Positions 53,092 through 63,600 of a DNA stretch of 64,000 nucleotides are shown in pieces. Each line of letters begins with the position of its first letter. Position 1 is the stretch's first letter. The stretch is from JBGTSJ01 sp041940305 (GTDB taxonomy: Bacteria > Planctomycetota > Planctomycetia > Planctomycetales > Planctomycetaceae): positions 521,841 to 585,840 of the forward strand of contig JBGTSJ010000002.1 in assembly GCA_041940305.1 (NCBI GenBank). The letters are read 5' to 3'. The notes beneath the pieces are model-generated. The model was not told the DNA's origin. It did not search any database and saw only the letters and a program-made list of their open reading frames with translations. The position numbers and the translations under genes are program-made.

Positions 53092-54204
53092 ATGCGAACG
53101 AGAGAGTCAATAATGGCCGCGATCCCGCCGGCAATCGTCTGGGCATTCGTCGCGATCTGCTCTCTGGAGGACGCGGCCGCTGTTGACCCATTAGCTCCGC
53201 TGGACCACAAATCGGTGCTCTGGTTCGCGGACGAATCGGGCGCGGTGCTGCCCATCACAACACCGGAGGAATGGCGGTTCCGCCGGCAGCAGATCATTGC
53301 CGGCATGGAAGCCGCAATGGGCCCGCTACCGGATCGCGTTGATCTGCCCGATCTCGATATTCAGTTCACCGACACGCTGCGCACTGATGAATACATCCGC
53401 CTCACGCTGACCTTCGCCTCCGAGCCCGGCGATCGGACACCGGCATTTCTCTATGTGCCGGCCGATGCATCGGCTGCGGACCCGCGGCCCGGCATCGTGG
53501 CCCTGCATCCGACAGGCGACCTCGGAAAGCAGATCGTCGACGGGCACGGACCCCGGCCAAACCGTGGTTATGCCGCCGAACTCGCCGCCCGCGGCTATGT
53601 TGTGATCGCACCCGACTACCCTCCGTACGGAGACTACGCCGGCTACGACTTCGAGTCGGACCGTTATCCGTCCGGTTCAATGAAGGGGATCTGGAACCAC
53701 ATGCGCTGTGTCGATCTGCTGCAGCAGCGGGACGACGTGCGCTCCGACCGGATCGGGGTCATCGGCCATTCCCTCGGCGGACACAATGCGATGTTCCTGG
53801 GTGTGTTCGACGAGCGCGTGCAGACCGTCGTCTCCAGTTGCGGCTGGACCCCGTTTCACGATTACTACGCCGGCAACATCAAGGGCTGGACCAGCGATCG
53901 CTACATGCCGCGGCTGGAAACGGAGTACGGTCTCGATCCCGACCGCGTCCCCTTCGACTTCTACGAGGTCGTGGCGGCACTGGCGCCGCGAGCGTTCTTC
54001 TCGAACTCGCCCCTCCGAGACGGCAATTTCGACTATCGCGGAGTCGAGAAAGCGGCCCCCGTCGCCCGCCGCGTGTACGATCTTTACGGCGTGCCCGAAA
54101 AGCTGAGGATTGCCTACCCGGACGCCGACCACGACTTTCCACCCGAGGTCCGGGAAGAGGCCTACGGGTTTCTCGACCGCTGGCTGCGTGAGACTTCGGA
54201 GTGA
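53092..54204 (+). CDS. exported alpha/beta hydrolase (dienelactone-hydrolase-like)
   Basis: The protein has 370 residues from the ATG at 53092, chosen because AAGGA at 53081-53085 is spaced correctly for it. A signal peptide (IPPAIVWAFVAICSLEDAAA) is followed by the alpha/beta hydrolase core: PAFLYVPADASAADPRPGIVALHPTG, VIGHSLGGHNAMFLG with nucleophile Ser227, and PDADHDFPPEVREEAYGFLDRWL with the catalytic His. It may act as an exported esterase or acetylxylan-type esterase; such genes are frequent in polysaccharide-degrading planctomycetes. Substrate not deducible. Confidence 0.85.
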   Translation: MRTRESIMAAIPPAIVWAFVAICSLEDAAAVDPLAPLDHKSVLWFADESGAVLPITTPEEWRFRRQQIIAGMEAAMGPLPDRVDLPDLDIQFTDTLRTDEYIRLTLTFASEPGDRTPAFLYVPADASAADPRPGIVALHPTGDLGKQIVDGHGPRPNRGYAAELAARGYVVIAPDYPPYGDYAGYDFESDRYPSGSMKGIWNHMRCVDLLQQRDDVRSDRIGVIGHSLGGHNAMFLGVFDERVQTVVSSCGWTPFHDYYAGNIKGWTSDRYMPRLETEYGLDPDRVPFDFYEVVAALAPRAFFSNSPLRDGNFDYRGVEKAAPVARRVYDLYGVPEKLRIAYPDADHDFPPEVREEAYGFLDRWLRETSE

Positions 54205-54330
54205 ATCATCCGGGACTAAGCCTGAAATGTGCCGATTGCCGCCCGGCGGGCTTAACGACCTAACATTCGGTCCCGTCCGCCGTTGACAGGGCAGGCCGAA
54301 TCCCTTCGTCCAGTCGTGGAGATCCATCGA

Positions 54331-55788
54331 ATGCCGACTACCGGATTGCACTCGGTTTCCTGCCGCCGGCTGACGCTTCCTCAGGTCATCCTGGTCGCCA
54401 CATGTCTTTGTGTTCTGGCTCTTTCCGCGCGCACGGCATCGGCCCTCATCTTCGGCGGCGAAGGGAACGATCCTCTGAACGACCCTGGCTGGCCCGTGGG
54501 AGCGGCGGCCGTGTTCAACGTCACAGAACGCGTGGCGTACTGGGAGGGTCCTCCGCTCGGCGGCGGGGAGCACCACGCCGAATGCCGCGGCGACGCCGCC
54601 GCGTTTAATCGTGTACTGCAGGACTTCGCGAACATCAGCGCGACAACGAAACGCATCGTCGTCCACGACGGCGTCGGCAACAGCGTGTGGCTCAATATCA
54701 ACAACGAACCCGACAAGCGCGAGGCCGCGAAGATCGATTGGTCGTTCACCGTGTGGGTTCCCGAGAGCTTCAACCGCATCAAGGCGTTTCCCCCGGACCT
54801 GCGGCCCAGTCTTGACGCCGCTGCGGACGGCACTCCCATCCCGCGGATCGACGTCTACACCGGAGGCCGCATCAACTGGGACGACGTCGAGGTCCCCGAA
54901 GGAATCGACGTCGTCGATCATCGCCTCGTCGCTCACGGCTTCACGCCCGAAGACGGCACAGTGCTCGAGGGCACGATCACCGATCTCGAATCCGGTGCCC
55001 CCCTCGCAGCCGAGGTGCAGCTGCAGAGCATCGAGTCGCAGGATTCCGGCGGCTACAAGTACACCACAGTCCGCTCGATGCAGACCGATGCGGACGGCCA
55101 CTGGGTCATCAAAAACACGCCGGCCGGCTGGTATCAACTGGTCGCTCTCGCTGACGGCTATGCGGCCCGGATCCTGGGATACGGCCGATACGACGGCCAG
55201 CCCCTCTGGGAGGCTCATAGTGGCGGCCTCGCTCCCGCGTCGTCAGTCTCCGGCCGCGTGATTGACGATGTCGGCCAGCCGCTGCCCGCCGTCGAAGTGA
55301 GGCTGGATAACGTCGCGGTCGGTGACGTCGCCTACAACTCGGCGGGAGACGTCACGGTCGTCACCGGAGACGACGGCCGGTTTGAAATCACAGGCGTGCC
55401 GGCAGGCAAGGGGAGCGTCTGGGTCACGCGGCCCGGCTATGTGCGACCGGGTCTGGGGGCCGATACACCGGTCCCCTCCTCCGGCCTGACGCTCACGATG
55501 CAGCGCGCGTCAAGCATGCAGGTGACCGTCGATTTCGGCGACAAGCCCCGCGCTACCGGGGTCGAGTACATTGTCAATGCCTCGCCCGAAGGGGGGGACG
55601 AAGTGGGCGCCTGGGGTGGCTCCGGCCAGATCGAAGACGACGATTCCATCACTTTCGTGCAGGTCCCCGCCGGCCGCTACGTCCTCACCGGCCGGCCCAA
55701 TCCCGGCGCTGCCAACCAGGAGACCGATCCCGTTACGGTCGATCTCAAGCCGGGAGAATCGGCGGAAGTCACGCTGAAGGCGAAGTAA
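54331..55788 (+). CDS. exported protein with carboxypeptidase-regulatory-like repeats
   Basis: The protein has 485 residues from the ATG at 54331 with GGAG upstream. A signal peptide (LPQVILVATCLCVLALSARTASA) is followed by an unassigned region of about 190 residues. Then come at least two carboxypeptidase-regulatory-like Ig folds: VLEGTITDLESGAPLAAEVQLQSIES...YQLVALADGYAAR, and VSGRVIDDVGQPLPAVEVRLDNVAVGD...GSVWVTRPGYVRPG. A third beta-type region is at the end. These folds give stability or binding to extracellular proteins. No catalytic domain is seen. Confidence 0.82.
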   Translation: MPTTGLHSVSCRRLTLPQVILVATCLCVLALSARTASALIFGGEGNDPLNDPGWPVGAAAVFNVTERVAYWEGPPLGGGEHHAECRGDAAAFNRVLQDFANISATTKRIVVHDGVGNSVWLNINNEPDKREAAKIDWSFTVWVPESFNRIKAFPPDLRPSLDAAADGTPIPRIDVYTGGRINWDDVEVPEGIDVVDHRLVAHGFTPEDGTVLEGTITDLESGAPLAAEVQLQSIESQDSGGYKYTTVRSMQTDADGHWVIKNTPAGWYQLVALADGYAARILGYGRYDGQPLWEAHSGGLAPASSVSGRVIDDVGQPLPAVEVRLDNVAVGDVAYNSAGDVTVVTGDDGRFEITGVPAGKGSVWVTRPGYVRPGLGADTPVPSSGLTLTMQRASSMQVTVDFGDKPRATGVEYIVNASPEGGDEVGAWGGSGQIEDDDSITFVQVPAGRYVLTGRPNPGAANQETDPVTVDLKPGESAEVTLKAK

Positions 55789-56076
55789 TCGCGTGGTGCG
55801 TCGACGCCCCATTGAGCCGAAGTCAAGATACTGTCCGGGCGAGTCGACGTCTGGTTCCTATCGCGATCGTCAGCAGACTGCGATGTCTGCGCAACGAGCC
55901 CGCCCGACTCTCGGTTTCTACTCGCGGACGCTCCGCATTGCAGCGCGTGGTCAGCGTTCCTACAGTTGCCCGTTGCGGGTGAGCGGCCGCTGCGTCCCGG
56001 TCCGCCCGGACGGTGACCGGTCCAGGATGGACCCCAGGGACGCGCTCGCGCGGCGAGGCTGAGCCGGCCGCTGGCG
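55789..56076. other. 288-bp gap with no recognisable gene
   Basis: It lies between the carboxypeptidase-regulatory-like protein and the permease, both plus strand. I see no supported ORF, repeat family copy or clear hairpin. It presumably contains the permease promoter. Confidence 0.5.
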
Positions 56077-58077
56077 ATGCCTGATGGGATTGAGATGTCT
56101 GCGTCTGCGGGAAGCCGTTCCGAGCCGAAGCCCGGCACCTTTGTCTCCGGCATGGCCCCCCCGGTGCACGCCCCCCACCAGTCGTTCTGGCTGTGGGTGC
56201 TCTGCCTCACCGGCGTCGACTACTTCAGCACCCTGGGGTACCAGCCGTCGATCGCGTTCGAGGCGACCGGCCGACTGGCGCCGTTCGCGACGCTGGTGCT
56301 GGTGCTGGTGACGCTGTTCGCGGCCGTCCCAGTGTATGCGCACGTGGCTGCCAAGTCCCCACGCGGCCGCGGTTCGATCTCCATGCTCGAACGGCTGTTG
56401 CACGGCTGGAACGCAAAGCTGCTCGTGCTGGTGCTGCTCGGCTTTGCCGCGACCGATTTCATTATCACGATCACGCTCTCGGCGGCGGATGCGGCCGAGC
56501 ACCTGGTGCACAATCCGCTCTGGGAGCGGGCGCCGGGCTGGCTGCATGGCCAGATGACCATCACGTTCGGCCTGCTGATTGGGCTGGGGGCCCTCTTTCT
56601 CAAAGGATTCCGCGAGGTGATCGGCGTCGCCGTCGCGATCGTCGCCGTTTATCTCGCTCTAAACGGGCTGATCATCGGGTCGGGCATGCTGTACCTGGCG
56701 AGGCACCCCGACATTGTCGCCCAGTGGTATGCCGACGTGCGGAGCGGTGCGTGGGCCATCCCCGGCGTGGAGGCAGAGGCTCCCGGCTGGGGGCTGATCA
56801 TCTTCATGTGCCTGTTGTTCTTCCCGCGCCTGGCGCTGGGGCTGAGCGGCTTCGAGACCGGCGTCGCCGTCATGCCTTTGGTGCGCGGAAATGCCGACGA
56901 CGATCCGGCGAATCCCCGTGGACGCATTCGCAACACCCGCAAGCTGCTGCTCACGGCGGCGCTGATCATGTCGGTGCTGTTGATGGGGTCGTCGCTGGTG
57001 ACGGCCATGCTCATCCCGGCGCACGAGTTTCACCGCGGAGGCCTGGCCGCCAATCGCGCGCTGGCGTTCCTGGCGCATGCCGACGGTCCCCATCGGCTGG
57101 GGCCGCTGTTCGGCGACCTGTTCGGCACCATCTACGACGTCAGCACGGTTGCGATCCTGTGGTTCGCCGGGGCGAGCGCGCTTTCCGGACTGCTGAATCT
57201 GGTGCCGCGGTACCTGCCCCGTTACGGCATGGCCCCGGAGTGGGCGTCCGCGACGCGGCCGCTGGTGCTGTTCCTGATCGGAGTCAGCCTGCTGGTGACC
57301 TGGGTGTTCCGGGCCGACGTCGCCGCCCAGGGAGGCGCCTACGCGACCGGTGTCATGGTGCTGATCTCCAGCGCCAGCATCGCGGTGGTGATCGATCGCT
57401 ATCGCAGCTCATCCGCGCGCGGCTGGGCGAGAATCCCCTGGCGCTACGTCCTGATGGCAGTCGTCTTCCTGTACACGACGGTGGACATCATCATCAGCAA
57501 GCCGGACGGCGTGACGATCGCCGCCTGCTTTGTCGCCGGCATCCTCGTGTTCTCAGCCATCTCCCGAGTCCAGCGGAGCACCGAGCTGCGGTTTGCCCGA
57601 TTCGAGTTCTCCAGTCCGGAGTCGAAATTCCTGTGGGAGTCGCTGCAGCACCTGGAGATTCCCGTCCTGGTGCCGCACCGGCCCGGCGGACGAATTCTCG
57701 CCGAGAAAGAGGACGAGATCCGCGACTGGCATCACCTGGACGCCAATACGCCGATAGTGTTCATGGAAGTGGAAATCGGTGATGCGAGCGAGTTCTATCA
57801 GTCGCCGCTCATGGAAATCGTCCACGAGCAGGAGCGGTTCATCATCCGGGTGACGCGGTGCGCCTCGGTGGCGCACGTCATCGCGGTCATCGCCCTCACG
57901 CTCTCGCACGCCGGGCGTCCGCCGGAGCTGCACTTCGGCTGGTCCGATGAAAGCCCGCTGCGGACCAATATCGGCTTCCTGCTCTTTGGCGAGGGGAACG
58001 TCCCCTGGCTGGTCCGGCAACTCATCAACAAAGCCCAGCCCGACCCGGCGCTCAGGCCGCGCGTCGTAATTGGATAG
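56077..58077 (+). CDS. APC-superfamily permease with cytoplasmic C-terminal domain
   Basis: The protein has 666 residues; ATG at 56095 (MSASAGSRSEP) is an alternative start. About 12 membrane helices begin with FWLWVLCLTGVDYFSTLGYQPSIAFEATG, where the unwound first-helix segment has the sequence GVDYFSTLGY, similar to KUP/KimA-type potassium transporters of the APC superfamily. The last 150 residues are soluble (LQHLEIPVLVPHRPGG ... IVFMEVEIGD) and could regulate transport. Substrate is inferred as potassium or an amino acid. No partner gene is adjacent. Confidence 0.75.
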   Translation: MPDGIEMSASAGSRSEPKPGTFVSGMAPPVHAPHQSFWLWVLCLTGVDYFSTLGYQPSIAFEATGRLAPFATLVLVLVTLFAAVPVYAHVAAKSPRGRGSISMLERLLHGWNAKLLVLVLLGFAATDFIITITLSAADAAEHLVHNPLWERAPGWLHGQMTITFGLLIGLGALFLKGFREVIGVAVAIVAVYLALNGLIIGSGMLYLARHPDIVAQWYADVRSGAWAIPGVEAEAPGWGLIIFMCLLFFPRLALGLSGFETGVAVMPLVRGNADDDPANPRGRIRNTRKLLLTAALIMSVLLMGSSLVTAMLIPAHEFHRGGLAANRALAFLAHADGPHRLGPLFGDLFGTIYDVSTVAILWFAGASALSGLLNLVPRYLPRYGMAPEWASATRPLVLFLIGVSLLVTWVFRADVAAQGGAYATGVMVLISSASIAVVIDRYRSSSARGWARIPWRYVLMAVVFLYTTVDIIISKPDGVTIAACFVAGILVFSAISRVQRSTELRFARFEFSSPESKFLWESLQHLEIPVLVPHRPGGRILAEKEDEIRDWHHLDANTPIVFMEVEIGDASEFYQSPLMEIVHEQERFIIRVTRCASVAHVIAVIALTLSHAGRPPELHFGWSDESPLRTNIGFLLFGEGNVPWLVRQLINKAQPDPALRPRVVIG

Positions 58078-58214
58078 AGCCGGAGTGCGTCGTTCGTTTT
58101 CCGGTAGATGCCCCTTCGTGGACTGGGGGGATGCGCTGATTGCGAGCCCGCTTCAACGGGCCTATCGTGTTTGGTGCAATCCGGCCGTGCATGCAGCAAC
58201 CCTCCGAAGTCATT

Positions 58215-59429
58215 ATGAACGACGACGCACCAAACGCTTCAGGTCCGGAGTTCGACGATGAGGCGCCTGCCGAGCGGCGCGGCGGCAGGGTCAGCGGTTG
58301 GCTGGTGGTGATGCTGCTGATCGTGCTGGCAGCCGTGCTGTTCCGTTACCGGGGCGCGATTCGCAACGACCTGCTCAATCCGAACGCGCAGCCGCGGGTC
58401 GTCACGGCGCGCGGCGCGATCAGCGAAATCGAGCAGACGCAAATCGACATCTATCGAAGCGCCTCGCCGTCGGTTGTGCACATCGTGACATCAATCGCGA
58501 TTCAGCAGGGGCCCAATCTGCTTGAGATGCCGCGCGGGTCCGGGACGGGTGTCGTCTGGGACAAGGAAGGCTATATCGTCACGAACTTTCACGTCATCCA
58601 GGGCGCCGAAACGGCGACGATCACGCTGGCCGACAACAGCAGCCATCCGGCCAGTCTGGTGGGAATCGATCCCACCACAGACCTTGCCGTTCTGAAGATA
58701 CCCGCATCACGCGGTCTCCTGGTTCCCATCACGATCGGGACGTCAACCGATCTGCAGGTGGGACAGAACGTGTATGCCATCGGCAGTCCGTTCGGTCTTG
58801 ATCAGACCATGACGGTCGGGGTGATCAGCGGCCTCGGGCGGGAGATTCCCAGCGCGGACCAGCGCGGTGTCATTGCCGACGTGATCCAGACTGATGCCGC
58901 CATCAATCCGGGCAACTCGGGGGGGCCGCTGCTGGACAGCGCCGGACGATTGATCGGATTGAATACGGCAATCTTCAGTCCGACGAACCAGGGGGCCAAC
59001 GTGGGGATCGGGTTTGCGATCCCTGTGGATGCAATCAACAGGACCGTACCGGACATCATTCGCTACGGGCGCGTCGAAAAGCCAGGTCTGGGTGTCTATG
59101 TGTATACGGACGCCGAATTGCAGCGGCTGCGGGCGGCGGGCGTGCCTGGGCTGCACGAGGCAGGGGTGCTGATCCGGTCCGTGCGGCCTGGGGGGGCTGC
59201 GGATCAAGCCGGCCTGCGGGGCAGCGAATACGATGCGCAGAACGAGGAATTTGACATCGGAGACCAGATTATCGCCATCAATGGACACGCCATTGAGCAG
59301 ACCGACGACCTGTTTCGGGAATTAGGCGAGCACTCCCTCGGCGACACGATCAATCTGACGGTCATACGAAACGGCGAGCGAATGGACGTCCCGGTCACAC
59401 TACAGAGCCTCGCTTCAATGCGGCAGTAA
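58215..59429 (+). CDS. S1C-family (HtrA-like) membrane-anchored protease, single PDZ
   Basis: The protein has 404 residues from the ATG at 58215; the earlier ATG at 58191 is also possible. A hydrophilic N-terminus of about 25 residues is followed by one membrane helix (VSGWLVVMLLIVLAAVLF). The protease core has FHVIQ with His126, TTDLAVLK with Asp156 and NPGNSGGPLLDS with Ser235. One PDZ domain at the C-terminus (HEAGVLIRSVRPGGAADQAGLRGSE) is followed by LASMRQ. It faces the periplasm from the inner membrane, as DegS does, so it may be a signalling protease. Confidence 0.9.
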   Translation: MNDDAPNASGPEFDDEAPAERRGGRVSGWLVVMLLIVLAAVLFRYRGAIRNDLLNPNAQPRVVTARGAISEIEQTQIDIYRSASPSVVHIVTSIAIQQGPNLLEMPRGSGTGVVWDKEGYIVTNFHVIQGAETATITLADNSSHPASLVGIDPTTDLAVLKIPASRGLLVPITIGTSTDLQVGQNVYAIGSPFGLDQTMTVGVISGLGREIPSADQRGVIADVIQTDAAINPGNSGGPLLDSAGRLIGLNTAIFSPTNQGANVGIGFAIPVDAINRTVPDIIRYGRVEKPGLGVYVYTDAELQRLRAAGVPGLHEAGVLIRSVRPGGAADQAGLRGSEYDAQNEEFDIGDQIIAINGHAIEQTDDLFRELGEHSLGDTINLTVIRNGERMDVPVTLQSLASMRQ

Positions 59430-59580
59430 AGGTGCAACTTTGACACATTGGCCCTCAGACGGAGTTAGGAGGCTCAAATGTTCTGTCGCTTGACCACGCT
59501 GCCCCCCACCGGTAGACTCTCCATCGCATTTTCGAATGAAGCTCTGGATCAACCATCACCCCGGCTAATGCTCGCCAGCC

Positions 59581-60513
59581 GTGCACCTGCGAAACGTCGA
59601 GATTTTCTGCGAAACCGTTCTCCATCGGAGCTTCTCGAAAGCAGCCGAGGCTAGGGGCATTTCGCAGTCATCGGCCAGCCAGGCGGTGCAGCAGCTTGAA
59701 GAGCGGCTGGGCGTCACCCTGCTCGAACGCACCCGCCCGCTGGAACTCACCTCCGCCGGCGAGATCTATTACGAGGGCTGCCGCAAGCTCCTCGACGCAT
59801 TTCAGGAAGTCGAAGACCGCGTCCGCGAACTCAACGGCACCGTCTCCGGCCGCCTCCGGATCGCCGCCATCTACTCCATCGGCCTCCTCCAGATGGCCGA
59901 ATACGTCCAGGAGTTCGAGAGCCGTCATCCGGACGTTGACCTGCAGCTCGATTACTTGCATCCCGATGAGGTCTACTCCCGCGTCCGACGCGACGAGGCC
60001 GATCTTGGGCTGGTATCATTCCCGCGGGACGGCGGCGACATCGGCTGCGTTCTCTGGCAGGACCAGGAAATGGGGCTCGTCGTCCCCACGCGGCATCCGC
60101 TCGCCTCCCGCACCTCGATCCGCATCGAGGATTTGGACGGCCTGAATTTCGTCGGCTTCACCGACGACCTTACGATCCGCCGCGAGACCGACCGTCTCCT
60201 CAAAAAACACCGCGTCGCCGTCGAACTCGTCCATGAGTTCGACAACGTGGAGAACATCAAGCGGGCCGTCGAAATCGGCGCCGGCGCGGCACTGCTGCCG
60301 CTGGCCACCGTCCGGCGCGAAGTCGAAGCCGGCTTTCTTGTCGCGATTCCCCTGCAGGAGACGCGGTTCACGCGTCCCCTCGGGATCATCCATAAACGTC
60401 ACAAACACCTGTCGGTCGCAGCCGAACGCTTCATCGACCTCCTCTGCGAAGAACTCGCCGCCGACAGTTCCCCCAACAAACCCGCGTCGCTGGAAGCGGC
60501 GCTGACGGCGTGA
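59581..60513 (+). CDS. LysR-type transcriptional regulator
   Basis: The protein has 310 residues from a GTG start. The winged-helix DNA-binding domain (MHLRNVEIFCETVLHRSFSKAAEARGISQSSASQAVQQLEERLGVTLLERT) is followed by the LysR effector-binding domain (RLRIAAIYSIGLLQMAEYVQEFESRHPDV...). It is the gene immediately upstream of gltB on the same strand and could regulate nitrogen assimilation, as LysR proteins such as GltC or Nac do elsewhere. No operator was identified by eye. Confidence 0.92.
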   Translation: MHLRNVEIFCETVLHRSFSKAAEARGISQSSASQAVQQLEERLGVTLLERTRPLELTSAGEIYYEGCRKLLDAFQEVEDRVRELNGTVSGRLRIAAIYSIGLLQMAEYVQEFESRHPDVDLQLDYLHPDEVYSRVRRDEADLGLVSFPRDGGDIGCVLWQDQEMGLVVPTRHPLASRTSIRIEDLDGLNFVGFTDDLTIRRETDRLLKKHRVAVELVHEFDNVENIKRAVEIGAGAALLPLATVRREVEAGFLVAIPLQETRFTRPLGIIHKRHKHLSVAAERFIDLLCEELAADSSPNKPASLEAALTA

Positions 60514-60606
60514 ACCTCACGCCGTCGCCTCGCCCGCTCTGCCGACCGCTCCCCGCGAGCGTCGCGCACGACGGAGGGCTGACGGACCGCCCCCACACAG
60601 AACAAC

Positions 60607-60632
60607 GAAGAGCCGCGCCCGTCAGGAAGCGG
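60607..60632. repeat. GAGCCGCGCCCG repeat, copy 2
   Basis: GAAGAGCCGCGCCCG followed by TCAGGAAGCGG. It matches the element at 39774-39800 in about 23 of 24 core bases. It lies between the LysR gene and gltB, about 50 bases before the gltB start. Confidence 0.75.
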
Positions 60633-60681
60633 TACGGACACTGGACATTACTACCACTCCTCACGATCGATCGAGTCGACC

Positions 60682-63600
60682 ATGAGCGACAACAATCTCA
60701 CCACCGCGACCAGCCTTCACGGACGTGCCGCCGCTCCCCGCGCTCACGGCCTCTACGACCCCGCCTACGAGCACGAGGCGTGCGGCGTCGGCTTCGTCGC
60801 GCACATCAAGGGCGTCGCGTCCCGCCAGATCGTGGACGACGCCGAGCGCATCCTCCGCCACATGACCCACCGCGGCGCCTGTGGCTGCGAGGAGAACACC
60901 GGCGACGGCGCCGGCATGCTCACCGGCATCCCCGACGCCTTCCTCCGCAAGGTCGCCCGCCAGGACCTCGGCATCGACCTGCCCGAGCAGGGCCGCTATG
61001 CCGCCGGACTCGTCTTCCTCCCCACCGATCCCGAGCAGCGCGAATACTGCCGGCAGGCCGTCAACGAGATGATCGACGTCCAGGGGCAGAAGCTCCTTGG
61101 CTGGCGGCCCGTCCCCACCGCCGCCGACGCCGCCGATATCGGCCCCACCGCCCGCGCCGCCGAACCGGTGATGGAGCAGCTCTTCATCGCCGCAGCCGAC
61201 GGACTCGATGCCGCCGCCTTCGAACGCCAGCTGTTCATCATCCGCAAGTGGGCCAGCCGCCACCTGCGCACCGAGTCCGAGCTCACGCAGGCGCTCTCGT
61301 TCTACATCTGCAGCCTCTCCAGCCGGATCCTCGTCTACAAGGGAATGCTCACCCCCGAACAGGTGATGAAGTACTTCCTCGACCTGCAGGATCCCGACTT
61401 CGCCAGTCACCTGGCGATGGTCCACAGCCGCTTCTCCACCAACACCTTCCCCAGCTGGGACCGCGCGCATCCATTGCGCTTCGTCGCTCACAACGGCGAG
61501 ATCAATACGCTCCGCGGCAACGCCAACTGGATGACCGCCCGGCAGGGCGTCATGCAGAGCGAGCTGTTTAACTCCGATCTCCGCAAGCTGTTCCCCATCA
61601 TCGAGCCCGAATGCTCCGACTCCGGCAACTTTGATAACGCGCTCGAGTTCCTCGTTCACGCCGGCCGCTCGCTCCCCGAAGCCGTGATGATGATGATCCC
61701 CGAGGCGTGGCAGAACCACGAGTCCATGCCCGAGGACAAGCGCGCCTTCTACGAGTATCACTCCGCCCTGCAGGAGCCCTGGGACGGACCCGCCTCGGTC
61801 TCCTTCACCAACGGCGACTGCATCGGCGCCGTCCTCGACCGCAACGGCCTCCGCCCCAGCCGCTTCTACGTCACGCACGACGACCGCGTCATCATGGCCA
61901 GCGAAGTCGGCGTCCTCGACATCGATCCCGCCAACGTCAAGCACAAGGGTCGCCTCCAGCCCGGCAAGATGTTCCTCGTCGACTTCGCGCAGGGCCGCAT
62001 CATCGACGACGAAGAGCTCAAGCACGACATCGCCGGCCGCCGCCCCTATGGCGACTGGCTCAAGCGGCAGCGGATGACCCTCTCCGAGCTCGTCGACCGA
62101 AGCGGACCGTTCCGCTACATCGGCGATGGCGACGTCGCCAGCACGCTCGCCGATGAGAGCATCGACCAGTCCGCCGTCCGTTACGCCCCCGGCGCGCTCC
62201 TCGCGCTCATGCAGGCCTTCGGCTACACCACCGAAACCCTGCAGTTCATGCTCGTCCCGCTGATCAAGGCCAAGAAGGACCCGATCAGCTCCATGGGAGA
62301 CGACAGCGCGCTCGCCTGTCTCAGCGACAAGCCGCGGATGCTGTACGACTATTTCAAGCAACTCTTCGCCCAGGTCACCAATCCCGCGATCGATTCCATC
62401 CGCGAAGAGATCGTGATGAGCCTGGAATGCTACATCGGCCCCGAGGGCAACCTCCTCGACACCACTGAGGAGCAGTGCCACCGCCTCGCCGTGCCGCATC
62501 CCATCCTCGCCGATGAAGAACTGGCCGCGATCAAGTCCCTCGACCATCGGGGCTGGAAGACGCGCACGATCGACATCACCTGGCCCAAGTCCGAAGGACC
62601 CGGCGGACTGCAGCCCGCCATCGACCGCATCTGCCACGAGGCCGAGCAGGCCATTCAGGACGGCTACAGCCTCGTGATCCTCTCCGATCGCGCCTGCAGC
62701 CCCGATCGCGTGCCGGTCAGCGCCCTCCTCGCCTGCGGCGCGGTGCACCACCACCTCGTCCGCAACGAGCTTCGCACCCGCATCGGCATCATCCTCGAAA
62801 CCGCCGAAGCCCGCGAAGTGCACCACTTCTGCCTCCTCGCCGGCTACGGAGCCGACGCCGTCAACCCCTACCTCGCCTTCGAAGCCATCCGCGACGCGCG
62901 CAAGCACGGCGAACTCGCCGACGAGTACACCGAAGACAAGATCGTCGCCGCTTACCGCAAGGGCGTGTTCAAGGGCATGCTCAAAGTGATGGGCAAGATG
63001 GGCATCTCCACCCTGCAGAGCTACAAGGGCGCGCAGATCTTTGAAGCCGTCGGCCTCTCGGACGAAGTCGTCGCCCGCTGCTTCGTCGGCACCGCCAGCC
63101 GCATCAAGGGAGTCGGCTTCGAAATCCTCGGCGAAGAGCTCATCCGCCGCCACGAGCAGGGCTTCCCCTCCCGCACCGAGTCCGAGCGACTCCCCGTGCT
63201 CCCCAACCACGGTCTCGTCCACTGGCGGCACAACGGCGAAAAGCACGCCTGGAATCCGTTTACCATCGCCGAGATCCAGCAGGCCGCCCGCAACGGAGAC
63301 CAGACCGCCTACGACCGCTTCAGCACGCTCATCAACGAGCATGCCGTCCGCACCGGCGCGCTCCGCGGTCTCCTCCGCTTCAAGCCGGCCACGCCCATCG
63401 CCATCGACGAAGTCGAGCCCGCCGCCGAGATCGTCAAGCGGTTCACCACCGGCGCCATGAGCTACGGCTCGATCTCCAAGGAAGCGCACGAATCCCTCGC
63501 CGTCGCCATGAACCGCATCGGCGGCAAGAGCAATACCGGCGAAGGAGGCGAAGACTACGAACGCTTCGCCCCCCTCCCCGACGGCGACAGCAAGCGCTCC

